Below are positions 52,520 through 59,938 of a stretch of 64,000 nucleotides of DNA, piece by piece (position 1 is the stretch's first letter; every line of letters begins with the position of its first letter). The notes beneath the pieces were generated by a model. It searched no databases. It was not told the origin of the DNA and saw nothing but the letters and a program-made list of their open reading frames with translations. This DNA comes from Rhizobium sp. ASV20. Lineage in GTDB: Bacteria; Pseudomonadota; Alphaproteobacteria; Rhizobiales; Rhizobiaceae. Location of the stretch: assembly GCF_016429015.1 (NCBI RefSeq), contig NZ_JAELTU010000004.1:26936-90935 (forward strand), read 5' to 3'. The translations under genes and the position numbers were made by a program.

Positions 52520-52999
52520 ATGCGCAAATCGGTCGATCTCGATGAGTTCGATGTGGCGATTCTCGAGATCCTCCAAGAGGACAGCACCGTCCCGCAGCGC
52601 CAGATTGGCGAACTCGTTCATCTCTCGGCTGCTGCCGTGCAGCGGCGCATCAAGCGCATGCAGGCAAGCGGCGTCATCCAGGCGAATATTGCCATTATCG
52701 ATCCGGCAGCTGTCGCCTTGCCGATCACCATCATCGTCGAAGTCCGGATAGCGGACGAACGCTATGAGCTAATCAACGCGATCAAGCGCAGCTTCGTCGA
52801 GGCACCGGAAGTTCAGCAATGCTATCAGGTAACGGGAGAGGCGGATTTCGTTCTTGTCGTGGTGGTCGCCGATATGTCGGAATACCAGGCGCTCACCCGC
52901 CGTCTGTTCCATGACAATCCCAACGTGACGAAGTTCAAGTCACTCGTTGCCATGGATCGGGTGAAGATCGGTCTTTCCTTGCCTCTTGTTCGAGATTAG
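52520..52999 (+). CDS. Lrp/AsnC-family transcriptional regulator
   Basis: 159 residues: winged HTH (LDEFDVAILEILQEDSTVPQRQIGELVHLSAAAVQRRIKRMQASGVI) and a RAM/AsnC ligand domain (VQQCYQVTGEADFVLVVVVADMSEYQAL). It binds amino acids in other members. Convergent with the amidase gene (22 bases) and divergent from the DMT transporter, its probable target. Confidence 0.93.
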   Translation: MRKSVDLDEFDVAILEILQEDSTVPQRQIGELVHLSAAAVQRRIKRMQASGVIQANIAIIDPAAVALPITIIVEVRIADERYELINAIKRSFVEAPEVQQCYQVTGEADFVLVVVVADMSEYQALTRRLFHDNPNVTKFKSLVAMDRVKIGLSLPLVRD

Positions 53000-53021
53000 C
53001 TCACGCCGGAGAAAGCATCTC

Positions 53022-54413
53022 TCATCCAGGCCGCTTCGGCCAGTTGGTTACCCCGCCCGTCCAATCCTCGAAAGCCTTGGAAAGACGCAGTACCAGCATA
53101 TCGCCAAAACGTGGGCCGACGATCTGCAGGCCGATCGGCATGCCGGAACGCGAGAAGCCGCAATTGATCGAGGCCGCCGGCTGCTCCGACATGTTCCACG
53201 GAACCGTGAAGCAGATGTGTTCGAAAGGCCGGGCGGGATCGTTGGTGGGAGACGCCCATTCGGCGGGGTATGAGACGATCGGATTGGTCGGCGAGAGCAC
53301 GGCGTCGACCTCGGTGAAAAGCCTGCCGCAACTCTTGCGCATCTCGATCGTCTGGTTGAAACCGCGCACGGCATCGACGCCGCTGATCTCGGCGCCGCCC
53401 TTCGCCCAGCTATGGATATAGGGCAGGATCGCGTTGCGGCGTTCCTCGCTCAATCCCGTGATGTCGCCCCAGAAGCGCGCGCGCCAGAAGACATCGAGCC
53501 CGTCGAGCATCTGTCGGGTCAGCACCGGTGCGACATCGATGACAGTCGCGCCTGCCTCTTCGAAACGCTTCGCGGCGGCAAGGACGGCGTTGCGCACCTC
53601 ATCGTCGGGAGGCAGGCCGCAGCCGGCATCGAGCATCAGGCCGATCTTCATGCCCCGCACATCGACATCGAGGTCCATCCAGTCGATCTCGTTCGGCGGC
53701 AGGCTGGTGCCGTCGCGCCAGTCGGGGCGCGAGAGCGTTGCCATGGAGAAGGCGGCATCCTCGACCGTGCGGGTCATCGGCCCGGCGCAGCGCCCGACAT
53801 AATAGGGATCGACCGGAATGCGGCCATGGCTCGGCTTGAAGCCGAAAATACCGGTCCAGCCGGCCGGCAGCCGCACGGAGCCGCCGATATCGGTGCCGAT
53901 ATGCAACGGTCCATAGCCGGCAGCAGCCGCAGCCGACGCGCCGGCGCTGGAGCCCCCCGGATTCTGGCTCGGGTCCCACGGATTGCGGCTGAGCTTATGA
54001 AAGCTGGAAAGACCGGAGGAAAGCATGCCGTAATCGGGGCAGGTGGTTTTCGCAAAAATCACCGCGCCGTCTTCGCGCAGACGGGCGGCGATCGGCGCGT
54101 CTTCTGTTGCGGGGATTAGATCGACGGCCGCCGTGCCGAGCGGCACAGGCTGGCCTTTGGTGGCGATCAGCTCTTTTAACGTCACCGGAATGCCGTCCAG
54201 TGCCCCAAGCGGCGCACCCTTTGCCCAGCGCGCGGTGGAGGCCGCTGCCTGCCTGCGGGCATCCTCCGGATCATAGGCATAGAGCGCCGATATTGTCGGC
54301 TCCCATGCCGCAATATGCTGTTCCAGCGCCAGCCAGTATTCGCTGGGAGACAGGCTCTTGTCGGCAAATCCGCGCCTGAGGTCTCGGATGGAAAGATCGG
54401 TGGGTTCGCTCAT
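53022..54413 (-). CDS. Amidase signature family enzyme
   Basis: 463 residues from ATG 54413 (an upstream in-frame start runs into the permease gene). Ser-cisSer-Lys triad: Lys80 in VTLKELIATKG, Ser155 in NPGGSSAGASA and Ser179 in GTDIGGSVRLP. It hydrolyses amides of unknown substrate; GatA is less likely because no gatB or gatC is near. Sits downstream of the permease pair in a leftward operon with a binding protein and a P1 peptidase, suggesting that imported amides or peptides are its substrates. Confidence 0.92.
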   Translation of the reverse strand: MSEPTDLSIRDLRRGFADKSLSPSEYWLALEQHIAAWEPTISALYAYDPEDARRQAAASTARWAKGAPLGALDGIPVTLKELIATKGQPVPLGTAAVDLIPATEDAPIAARLREDGAVIFAKTTCPDYGMLSSGLSSFHKLSRNPWDPSQNPGGSSAGASAAAAAGYGPLHIGTDIGGSVRLPAGWTGIFGFKPSHGRIPVDPYYVGRCAGPMTRTVEDAAFSMATLSRPDWRDGTSLPPNEIDWMDLDVDVRGMKIGLMLDAGCGLPPDDEVRNAVLAAAKRFEEAGATVIDVAPVLTRQMLDGLDVFWRARFWGDITGLSEERRNAILPYIHSWAKGGAEISGVDAVRGFNQTIEMRKSCGRLFTEVDAVLSPTNPIVSYPAEWASPTNDPARPFEHICFTVPWNMSEQPAASINCGFSRSGMPIGLQIVGPRFGDMLVLRLSKAFEDWTGGVTNWPKRPG

Positions 54414-54432
54414 GATCCATTCTCTTTGTGCA

Positions 54433-55293
54433 TCAGCGCGTCGCCTCGCGGGGGTCGAGGAGATCGCGCAGCCCGTCGCCGAGCAGGTTGAAGCCGAGTA
54501 CGGAAAGCGCAATGGCAAGCCCCGGCAGAAGAGCGAGCCACGGCGCCACGTGGAAATAAGTCTGCGCATCGGCCAGCATCCGGCCCCAGGTTGGTGACGG
54601 CGGCGGCACGCTAAGACCCAGGAAGGCAAGTCCGGCCTCGGTCAGGATCGCAAGACCGAGCTGAATGGTTGCTTGAACGATGATGCTGCCCATGATGTTC
54701 GGCAGGACATGGCGCATCGTGATGGCAAGCTGTGTGTTGCCGATGGCGCGCGCCGCCAGCACATAGTCCCGGCTCCAGGCCTGCAGGGCAGAGCCGAGTG
54801 CCACGCGGGCAAAGACCGGCACCATGAAGACAGCAATGGCGATAATGGCCGTCATGCGCCCGGTGCCGAGAAACGCGCCCAGGATCATCGCAGAGAGGAT
54901 CGGCGGCAGCGCGAAGATCACGTCGCAGGCCCGCATGACCAGCGCTTCGAACAGTCCGCGCTCCGCGGCGGCGGCAACGCCGATGATCGTCCCGATGGTT
55001 CCGCCGATCGCGACGGCAGATACGGAGATCGAAAGAGAGTTCCAGCAGCCCGCCATCAGCATCGACAGGACGTCATGTCCGAGCTGATCCGTGCCCAGGA
55101 GTCCGAAGCCGAATGGCGGCTGAAGCTTGTGGGTGATCTGCATCTTTGCCGGCGGGACTGGCGTCCAGAACAGCGAGGCGATGGCGATGCAGACGAGCGC
55201 GAGGATGATCAGCGCGCCGACCATGAGGTTCGCGCGCCGCAATGCGCGAAAGCGGCGAGGGCGTGCGGCGGCCCGGCTCTCGGCGAGGCTCAT
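54433..55293 (-). CDS. Peptide/nickel-type ABC transporter permease (DppC/OppC-like)
   Basis: 286 residues from ATG 55293, which overlaps the end of the preceding permease by four bases. Features: N-terminal OppC-type helix, LLGTDQLGHDVLSMLMAG, and the EAA loop RDYVLAARAIGNTQLAITMRHVLPNIMG for ATPase contact, ending GDGLRDLLDPRE. Partner of the DppB-like permease. No ATPase gene is adjacent to accept the EAA loop, so an unlinked ATPase must serve it. Confidence 0.93.
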   Translation of the reverse strand: MSLAESRAAARPRRFRALRRANLMVGALIILALVCIAIASLFWTPVPPAKMQITHKLQPPFGFGLLGTDQLGHDVLSMLMAGCWNSLSISVSAVAIGGTIGTIIGVAAAAERGLFEALVMRACDVIFALPPILSAMILGAFLGTGRMTAIIAIAVFMVPVFARVALGSALQAWSRDYVLAARAIGNTQLAITMRHVLPNIMGSIIVQATIQLGLAILTEAGLAFLGLSVPPPSPTWGRMLADAQTYFHVAPWLALLPGLAIALSVLGFNLLGDGLRDLLDPREATR

Positions 55294-56243
55294 CTTGCGC
55301 CTCCCGCTCGCATTCGGGGATCGAGGGCGAGATAGGAAAGATCCACCAGGAAGTTCACGACGATGACGAGGCCGGCAAAGAACAGTACGACATCCTGAAG
55401 CACGATGACATCGCGCTGGCTGAGCGCCTGATAGGCGAGGCGGCCGAGGCCGGGCAGCGTGAAGACGTTCTCGATCAGCACCGCGCCGGCGACCAGAAAG
55501 GTGAATTGCAGCCCAAGGATGGTGAGCACCGGCACCAGTGCATTCGGTACCACATGCCCCCACAGCACGCGGCTGCGTGAAAGGCCCTTGGCGGTTGCCG
55601 TGCGGGCAAAATCCTCATGCAAAGTGTCGAGCACGGCCGAGCGTGTCACCCGGGTCAGCACCGCCGCCTGCGGTAGCGCAAGGGCCACGGCCGGGAGGAC
55701 CAGCGATTTCATGGCCGGCCACATTCCATTGCTCCAGCCGGGAAACCCACCGGCCGGCATCCAGCCGAGCGAAGTGGCGAACAAAAGCACCAACAGCAGG
55801 CCGACCCAAAAGCCTGGTACGGCAATGCCCATCTGCGAAAATAGCGCGGCGACGATATCGAGGAAGCCGCCGCGCCGAGCGGCTGCCGCAACGCCGAGCG
55901 GCACGGCAACGAGAACGGAAAGCACGATGGCAAGCACAGCGAGCGGCAAGGTGACGGCAAGCCGTTCCACAATGAGGCCGGCAACGGGAACGCCATAAGT
56001 GTAGGATTTGCCGAGGTCACCCGTCAGTGCGCCCGCAAGCCATTGGCCGTAACGCACGATCAAAGGTTGATCGAGGCCCATATCGTGTCTGAGGGCAGCG
56101 AGCGTTTCCGGCGTCGCCGAGGTGCCGAGCGTGATCGCGGCAGGATCGCCCGGCAGCAGCGCCATGACAGCAAAGACCAGCAGCGAGACTGCGATCAGCG
56201 TCAGCATCAGTCCGAAAATCCGGCGGGTAAGCAATACGATCAT
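55290..56243 (-). CDS. Peptide/nickel-type ABC transporter permease (DppB/OppB-like)
   Basis: 317 residues from ATG 56243; earlier in-frame codons give implausible sequence. N-terminus MIVLLTRRIFGLMLTLIAVSLLVF and ALLPGDPAAITLGTSATPE are typical of DppB. Contains six helices and the EAA loop DFARTATAKGLSRSRVLWGHVVPNAL. It lies between the binding protein and the DppC-like permease in the leftward operon. Confidence 0.93.
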   Translation of the reverse strand: MIVLLTRRIFGLMLTLIAVSLLVFAVMALLPGDPAAITLGTSATPETLAALRHDMGLDQPLIVRYGQWLAGALTGDLGKSYTYGVPVAGLIVERLAVTLPLAVLAIVLSVLVAVPLGVAAAARRGGFLDIVAALFSQMGIAVPGFWVGLLLVLLFATSLGWMPAGGFPGWSNGMWPAMKSLVLPAVALALPQAAVLTRVTRSAVLDTLHEDFARTATAKGLSRSRVLWGHVVPNALVPVLTILGLQFTFLVAGAVLIENVFTLPGLGRLAYQALSQRDVIVLQDVVLFFAGLVIVVNFLVDLSYLALDPRMRAGGAR

Positions 56244-56328
56244 CGCATGTCCATGGCCGATCGAGCCGGCATCGAAATGGTTGGCGGCGGGCGAAACGAT
56301 CCGCACGCCGCCTTGCAAGCGAAAGCGT

Positions 56329-57858
56329 TCAGTCCTCCCAGGAGACGTTGGTCAGCACGTTCGAGGGGATGGGCTCATTCTCCCAAAGACCCCTGAGCTT
56401 CTTGTCCCAGACGCCAAGCTTCGGCATGACGAAGAGGAATAGAGCCGGCACATCCTCGGCAAGAATGCTCTGTGCCTCGCCATAGAGCTTATTCTGCTCG
56501 GAAACATCGGCGGTGAGCTGAATCTTCTTTATCAACTCGTTGAAGGTAGGGTTCTTGTAATTGAAGTAATAGGGGTCGCGCGAATAGATATCGATATCCA
56601 TCGGCTCGGCATGAGCGACGATGGTCATGTCATAGTCGCGGCCGGTGAATACGTCCTGCACCCACTTGGCCGGAAATTCGGTTGGCTCGATATTCATCGT
56701 CACGCCGATATCGGCAAACATCGCCTGCATCACCTGGGCACTGCGCGGCGCATAGGCCATCTGCGGCGTCTTGATGGTGAAGGTGAAGCCATTTGGATAG
56801 CCGGCTTCGGCAAGTAGCGCTTTGGCCTTGGCCGCATCATAGGGCAGTACGCCGGTCATGTCTTTGTAGCCGGGGTCGTTCGGTGTGTAGTGGCTGCCGA
56901 TGGCGGTCCCGAGGCCGGACCAGGCGCCCTCGATGATCGTCTTGCGATCGAGCGCCATCATCAGGGCCTGACGCACGCGCTTGTCGTCGAACGGCTTGCG
57001 CGTGTTGTTCATGCCGGCCACGACTTTAAGTTCGGTATTGCCGATCTTGGTCGTCAGTCGGGCATCGCCCTCGAAGGAATTCATAAGTTCCGGCGCTGCG
57101 AACTCCGGAAAGGCGTCGACATCGCCAGCTTTCAGCGCTGCCGCCTCTGCCTGCGGATCGGAAATGAAGCGGAAGGTCACCTTCTCGAGCTTCACATCGA
57201 CCGATTTGTTCCAGTAGTCCGGATTCTTGACGAGGTCGACATGGTCGCCCTTCGCCCAGGCTGAGAACTTGAAGGGGCCAGTGCCGACGGGCGTCGTCTT
57301 GTCGTTGGCGGAGGATTTCGGCCCGACCATGACGGAGGAGGGCCATCCGAGCCAGTAGAGCAGGCTGCCTGTCGGTGAGGAAAGATGCAGGACAAGCGTT
57401 TCCGCATCCGGGGTGTCGATCGAGGTGATGGTCGCAAAGAAACGCTTCTGCGGATTGACGGAATCGGCGCCGCGGGCGCGATCGAGCGTGAATTTTGCGG
57501 CAGCCGAATCGAAGGACTGTCCGTCGTGGAATTTCACGCCGCTCTGCAGCTTGAACGTATAGGTGAGGCCATCGGGCGAGATTTCCCAGCTCTTGGCGAG
57601 CTGCGGCACGATCTTGCCGCTTTCGTCGATGGCAACCAGCCCTTCGAAGATATTTTGCCAGGTCACCTGACCGATCGCGACCGGCGCGGCGATCGTCGGA
57701 TCCAGGCCCGTCGGCTCGACCGTCATGCCGAGATTGAGCGTCGTTTTTGCAGCTTGCGCCTGCGTCAGGCCAAGCATCAGCAGGCCGGTAGAAAGGGCAG
57801 CGCCAAAGGCAAGCCTGCGTGCGACACAGCCAAGGCTCGGGCGTGAAAACTCGGTCAT
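56329..57858 (-). CDS. Peptide-type ABC transporter substrate-binding protein
   Basis: 509 residues from ATG 57858 with signal peptide (LAFGAALSTGLLMLGLTQAQA, cut before AKTTL). SBP_bac_5 family: LAKSWEISPDGLTYTFKLQSGVKFHDG, VGTGPFKFSAWAKGDHVDLVKNPDYW, NNTRKPFDDKRVRQALMMALDR. Periplasmic; binds peptides, opines or similar amides. First gene of the transporter group, with an inverted repeat upstream at 57937-57966. Confidence 0.93.
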   Translation of the reverse strand: MTEFSRPSLGCVARRLAFGAALSTGLLMLGLTQAQAAKTTLNLGMTVEPTGLDPTIAAPVAIGQVTWQNIFEGLVAIDESGKIVPQLAKSWEISPDGLTYTFKLQSGVKFHDGQSFDSAAAKFTLDRARGADSVNPQKRFFATITSIDTPDAETLVLHLSSPTGSLLYWLGWPSSVMVGPKSSANDKTTPVGTGPFKFSAWAKGDHVDLVKNPDYWNKSVDVKLEKVTFRFISDPQAEAAALKAGDVDAFPEFAAPELMNSFEGDARLTTKIGNTELKVVAGMNNTRKPFDDKRVRQALMMALDRKTIIEGAWSGLGTAIGSHYTPNDPGYKDMTGVLPYDAAKAKALLAEAGYPNGFTFTIKTPQMAYAPRSAQVMQAMFADIGVTMNIEPTEFPAKWVQDVFTGRDYDMTIVAHAEPMDIDIYSRDPYYFNYKNPTFNELIKKIQLTADVSEQNKLYGEAQSILAEDVPALFLFVMPKLGVWDKKLRGLWENEPIPSNVLTNVSWED

Positions 57859-57936
57859 CTCAGTCCCCTTGCTTTTGCCCGCAACCCGATTCCCCTCGTG
57901 GCATGCGGTCTTTTTCACGATAGTGTCATCTCGCAG

Positions 57937-57966
57937 ACGCACACACAATTGCGAAAATTTGTGCGT
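57937..57966. promoter_or_regulatory. Inverted repeat upstream of the binding-protein gene
   Basis: ACGCACA (57937-57943) and TGTGCGT (57960-57966) are 7-base arms 16 bases apart, 79-108 bases before the binding-protein start. The position suits an operator for a dimeric regulator. It is close to the P1 peptidase stop, so a transcript-end role is also possible. Confidence 0.35.
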
Positions 57967-57972
57967 TTGCGG

Positions 57973-58974
57973 TCAGGCTTTCTGTGAGCCGGCGAAGCGA
58001 TCCTGCCATGCGGCCTGTGTTCCCTCAATCGGCAAGGCCGTCGCCTCATACACGCCGCGGGCGATTGCACGTGCCATGACGATGGTGGCGAGGTGGCAAA
58101 GCTCCATGAAACTTGGCATGTCGTCGCGAGCGTGCTTGCCGGTGGACGCAGCAAACACGGTATCGCCGTCGAGCGGCAGATGCGTCGGCAAAAGCGCCCG
58201 CGCCAGGCCATCGTGAGCGCAGATGGACAGCCGATGCGCCTCAGTCTTGGTCAACTGGGCATCGGTGACGACGGCGCCGATGGTCGTGGCTGTGATGTTG
58301 GTGCCTTTCAGCCGGAGACGGGAATCGATCGTCTGCGGCATGCCGAGGCCGCCGAATTCGCCATTGTCCTCGAAAGGCGCCGCCCAGAAATGCGGGCCGT
58401 CGCCGATGGTGGCGGAGCCGAGGGCGTTGACGGCGACAATGGCAGCAATCCTGTATCCCTTGCTGCTGACCGCACTTGCAGAGCCGAGACCACCCTTGAC
58501 CGTCGCCGTCGTTGCCCCCGTACCGGCGCCGGTGGTGCCGAGCGCGAATGGCCCTTTGCCCGCAGCCTTGAAGGCGGCGTATCCCATATCGCGATAGGGC
58601 GAATGCAACCCCCAGTCCTTGTTGCCGCCATTGATGAGATCGAAGAGGATCGCCTGCGGCACGATCGGCACCAGCGCGTTGCCCACCTGCAGCCCGCGCC
58701 CGATTTCACGAAGGCCGGCCTGCACGCCGCCCGCGGCATCGAGCCCGAAGGCCGAGCCGCCTGAAAGCACGAAGGCATCCACTGTGCCGACCGTCATCGC
58801 GGGATCCAGCAATGCTGTATCCCGTCCGCCGGGCGCGCCGCCGAGCACGCTACAGGAGGCAACTGCCGGCTTGTCGAAGACGATAGCGGTAACGCCCGAG
58901 CCGAGCACAAGATCGGTGGAGTGACCGACGGCGACGCCTTCGACGTCGGTCAGGAGGTTGAGATGATCAGTCAA
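57973..58974 (-). CDS. P1-family (DmpA/S58) self-cleaving aminopeptidase
   Basis: 333 residues. Members are made as inactive precursors that cut themselves before a conserved Ser or Thr to give an N-terminal nucleophile. Family marks are LTDVEGVAVGHS, AVASCSVLGGAPGGRDT, VDAFVLSGGSAFGLDAAGGV, GTTGAGTGATTATVKGGLGSAS and VAVNALGS. The group includes DmpA, BapA-type beta-peptidases and NylC-like oligomer hydrolases; which of these is not resolved. No signal peptide, so it acts in the cytoplasm on imported peptides. It is first in the leftward group of transporter genes. Confidence 0.9.
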   Translation of the reverse strand: MTDHLNLLTDVEGVAVGHSTDLVLGSGVTAIVFDKPAVASCSVLGGAPGGRDTALLDPAMTVGTVDAFVLSGGSAFGLDAAGGVQAGLREIGRGLQVGNALVPIVPQAILFDLINGGNKDWGLHSPYRDMGYAAFKAAGKGPFALGTTGAGTGATTATVKGGLGSASAVSSKGYRIAAIVAVNALGSATIGDGPHFWAAPFEDNGEFGGLGMPQTIDSRLRLKGTNITATTIGAVVTDAQLTKTEAHRLSICAHDGLARALLPTHLPLDGDTVFAASTGKHARDDMPSFMELCHLATIVMARAIARGVYEATALPIEGTQAAWQDRFAGSQKA

Positions 58975-59154
58975 TGAAAAATCCTTCGCCGCTGCAACGC
59001 GAGGTCGTCATGGCGATAGGACCGTAAAGAGATTCAAAAGACAAGATGGGTTGTTCGAGGAGAGTGCCGTTAAGGCACAGCGCGATAGTTCGACGCTGCG
59101 GCGCCACGCGTCGAGATAGCAGGCTGCCGACGAATTTATGTGATGGCTTTGCGA

Positions 59155-59196
59155 AAGAAAAAGCCCCCACCCTGATTCTATCAAAGGGTGAGGGCT
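59155..59196 (-). terminator. Terminator of the 64-residue protein gene
   Basis: On the minus strand AGCCCTCACCCT pairs with AGGGTGGGGGCTT (one mismatch), followed by TTTTCTTTC. Plus-strand arms are at 59161-59173 and 59185-59196. It lies 40 bases beyond the stop of the small gene and fits an intrinsic terminator. Confidence 0.8.
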
Positions 59197-59235
59197 GGTG
59201 ATTTGATTGGGTAAGAACGTAGGTGAACCGATCCA

Positions 59236-59430
59236 TTACACATGGATCGGTTGCGCCTGCTGCCGTGAGAGAAGATCGCGGATCGCAAGCTTCACTTCGT
59301 CCGCGTTTCTGAAATGCTGCTCGTCCAGATCATGGACATGATATTTTACAGCGATGAACTTGAGCCGATCCTGATCAGGAACGACGATGCCGACAGGAAT
59401 GCCAGCGTATTCGATAACTTGCTTCTTCAT
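59236..59430 (-). CDS. Small protein, function unknown
   Basis: 64 residues (MKKQVIEYAGIPVGIVVPDQDRLKFIAVKYHVHDLDEQHFRNADEVKLAIRDLL) with GGAGGGAG upstream and its own terminator. The amino-acid mix and beta-beta-alpha pattern look like a real folded protein; similar short proteins occur in Rhizobium genomes, but I assign no function. It lies in a leftward group with an AT-rich control region at 59600-59760. Confidence 0.72.
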   Translation of the reverse strand: MKKQVIEYAGIPVGIVVPDQDRLKFIAVKYHVHDLDEQHFRNADEVKLAIRDLLSRQQAQPIHV

Positions 59431-59505
59431 AAATATACTCCCTCCGCACCGCTATCGGTGCAGACATGGCGAATTGACTGTTTGAATCCGGTAAGAGGAC
59501 GAACG

Positions 59506-59601
59506 TCACATTCGACAGCGCGGGCGGGAGAGCGTGCCCGAGCGGTCATTGCCAAGCACGGACCGCCCAAGGATCGAAGCGATGGCTTTAATATTCAGCA
59601 T
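59506..59601 (-). CDS. Possible 31-residue mini-protein
   Basis: ATG 59601 is preceded by AGGGA six bases upstream and opens MLNIKAIASILGRSVLGNDR, ending PRCRM and TGA. Its size is below usual gene-calling limits and no family is known to me. Its placement between a palindromic control site and the 64-residue gene, in the same orientation, is the only support. Confidence 0.25.
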   Translation of the reverse strand: MLNIKAIASILGRSVLGNDRSGTLSRPRCRM

Positions 59602-59666
59602 GTCGTGTCCCTAGTTGGCGTTGTACTTGTGAGGGCTCCGAAAAGGAGCTCGGCGGATAGTGTGTC

Positions 59667-59691
59667 ATTGTCTATTATATTAGTAGACAAT
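59667..59691. promoter_or_regulatory. AT-rich palindrome, probable operator
   Basis: ATTGTCTA (59667-59674) and TAGACAAT (59684-59691) are perfect 8-base arms around 9 bases. It sits about 66 bases before the mini-gene start and 240 bases before the 64-residue gene on the minus strand, inside AT-rich DNA. Symmetry and size suit a GntR- or LacI-type dimer; the regulator is not identified. Confidence 0.5.
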
Positions 59692-59938
59692 AACAATTTC
59701 ATCCCCAGAAACATATTCCCAAAGATGTCAAAATGTCGGCGATCGGTAAAATAAAATTCCGCTCTTGGTCAAATGCGAGGAAGGTTGTGATTTACTTCCC
59801 TGCTATCTCCCGTGTCGGAGCGGCTCGCCGAACACCGACAGACAGATAGGAACTGCGAGCAGATTCGGCAATGCCTCGCCGGCACTAAAATTCGCTCGCC
59901 GCCAAATCACCTCAATGGTTAACGGCGCGGCGAACGGG

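Larger units (their letters stand above)
59431..59938. other. 508-base stretch with palindrome and a possible mini-gene
   Basis: Left half: a possible 31-codon frame on the minus strand (59506-59601). Middle: AT-rich DNA (59655-59760) with an 8-base palindrome. Right part, up to the stop of the large fusion gene, shows nothing recognisable. Longer plus-strand frames here have no ribosome-binding site and unusual composition and are not supported. Confidence 0.5.

Noticed and set aside
59314..59754. Plus-strand frame of 146 codons in the 59.4-59.8 kb gap
   Set aside because: No ribosome-binding site, begins inside the antisense of a better-supported small gene and changes character midway.
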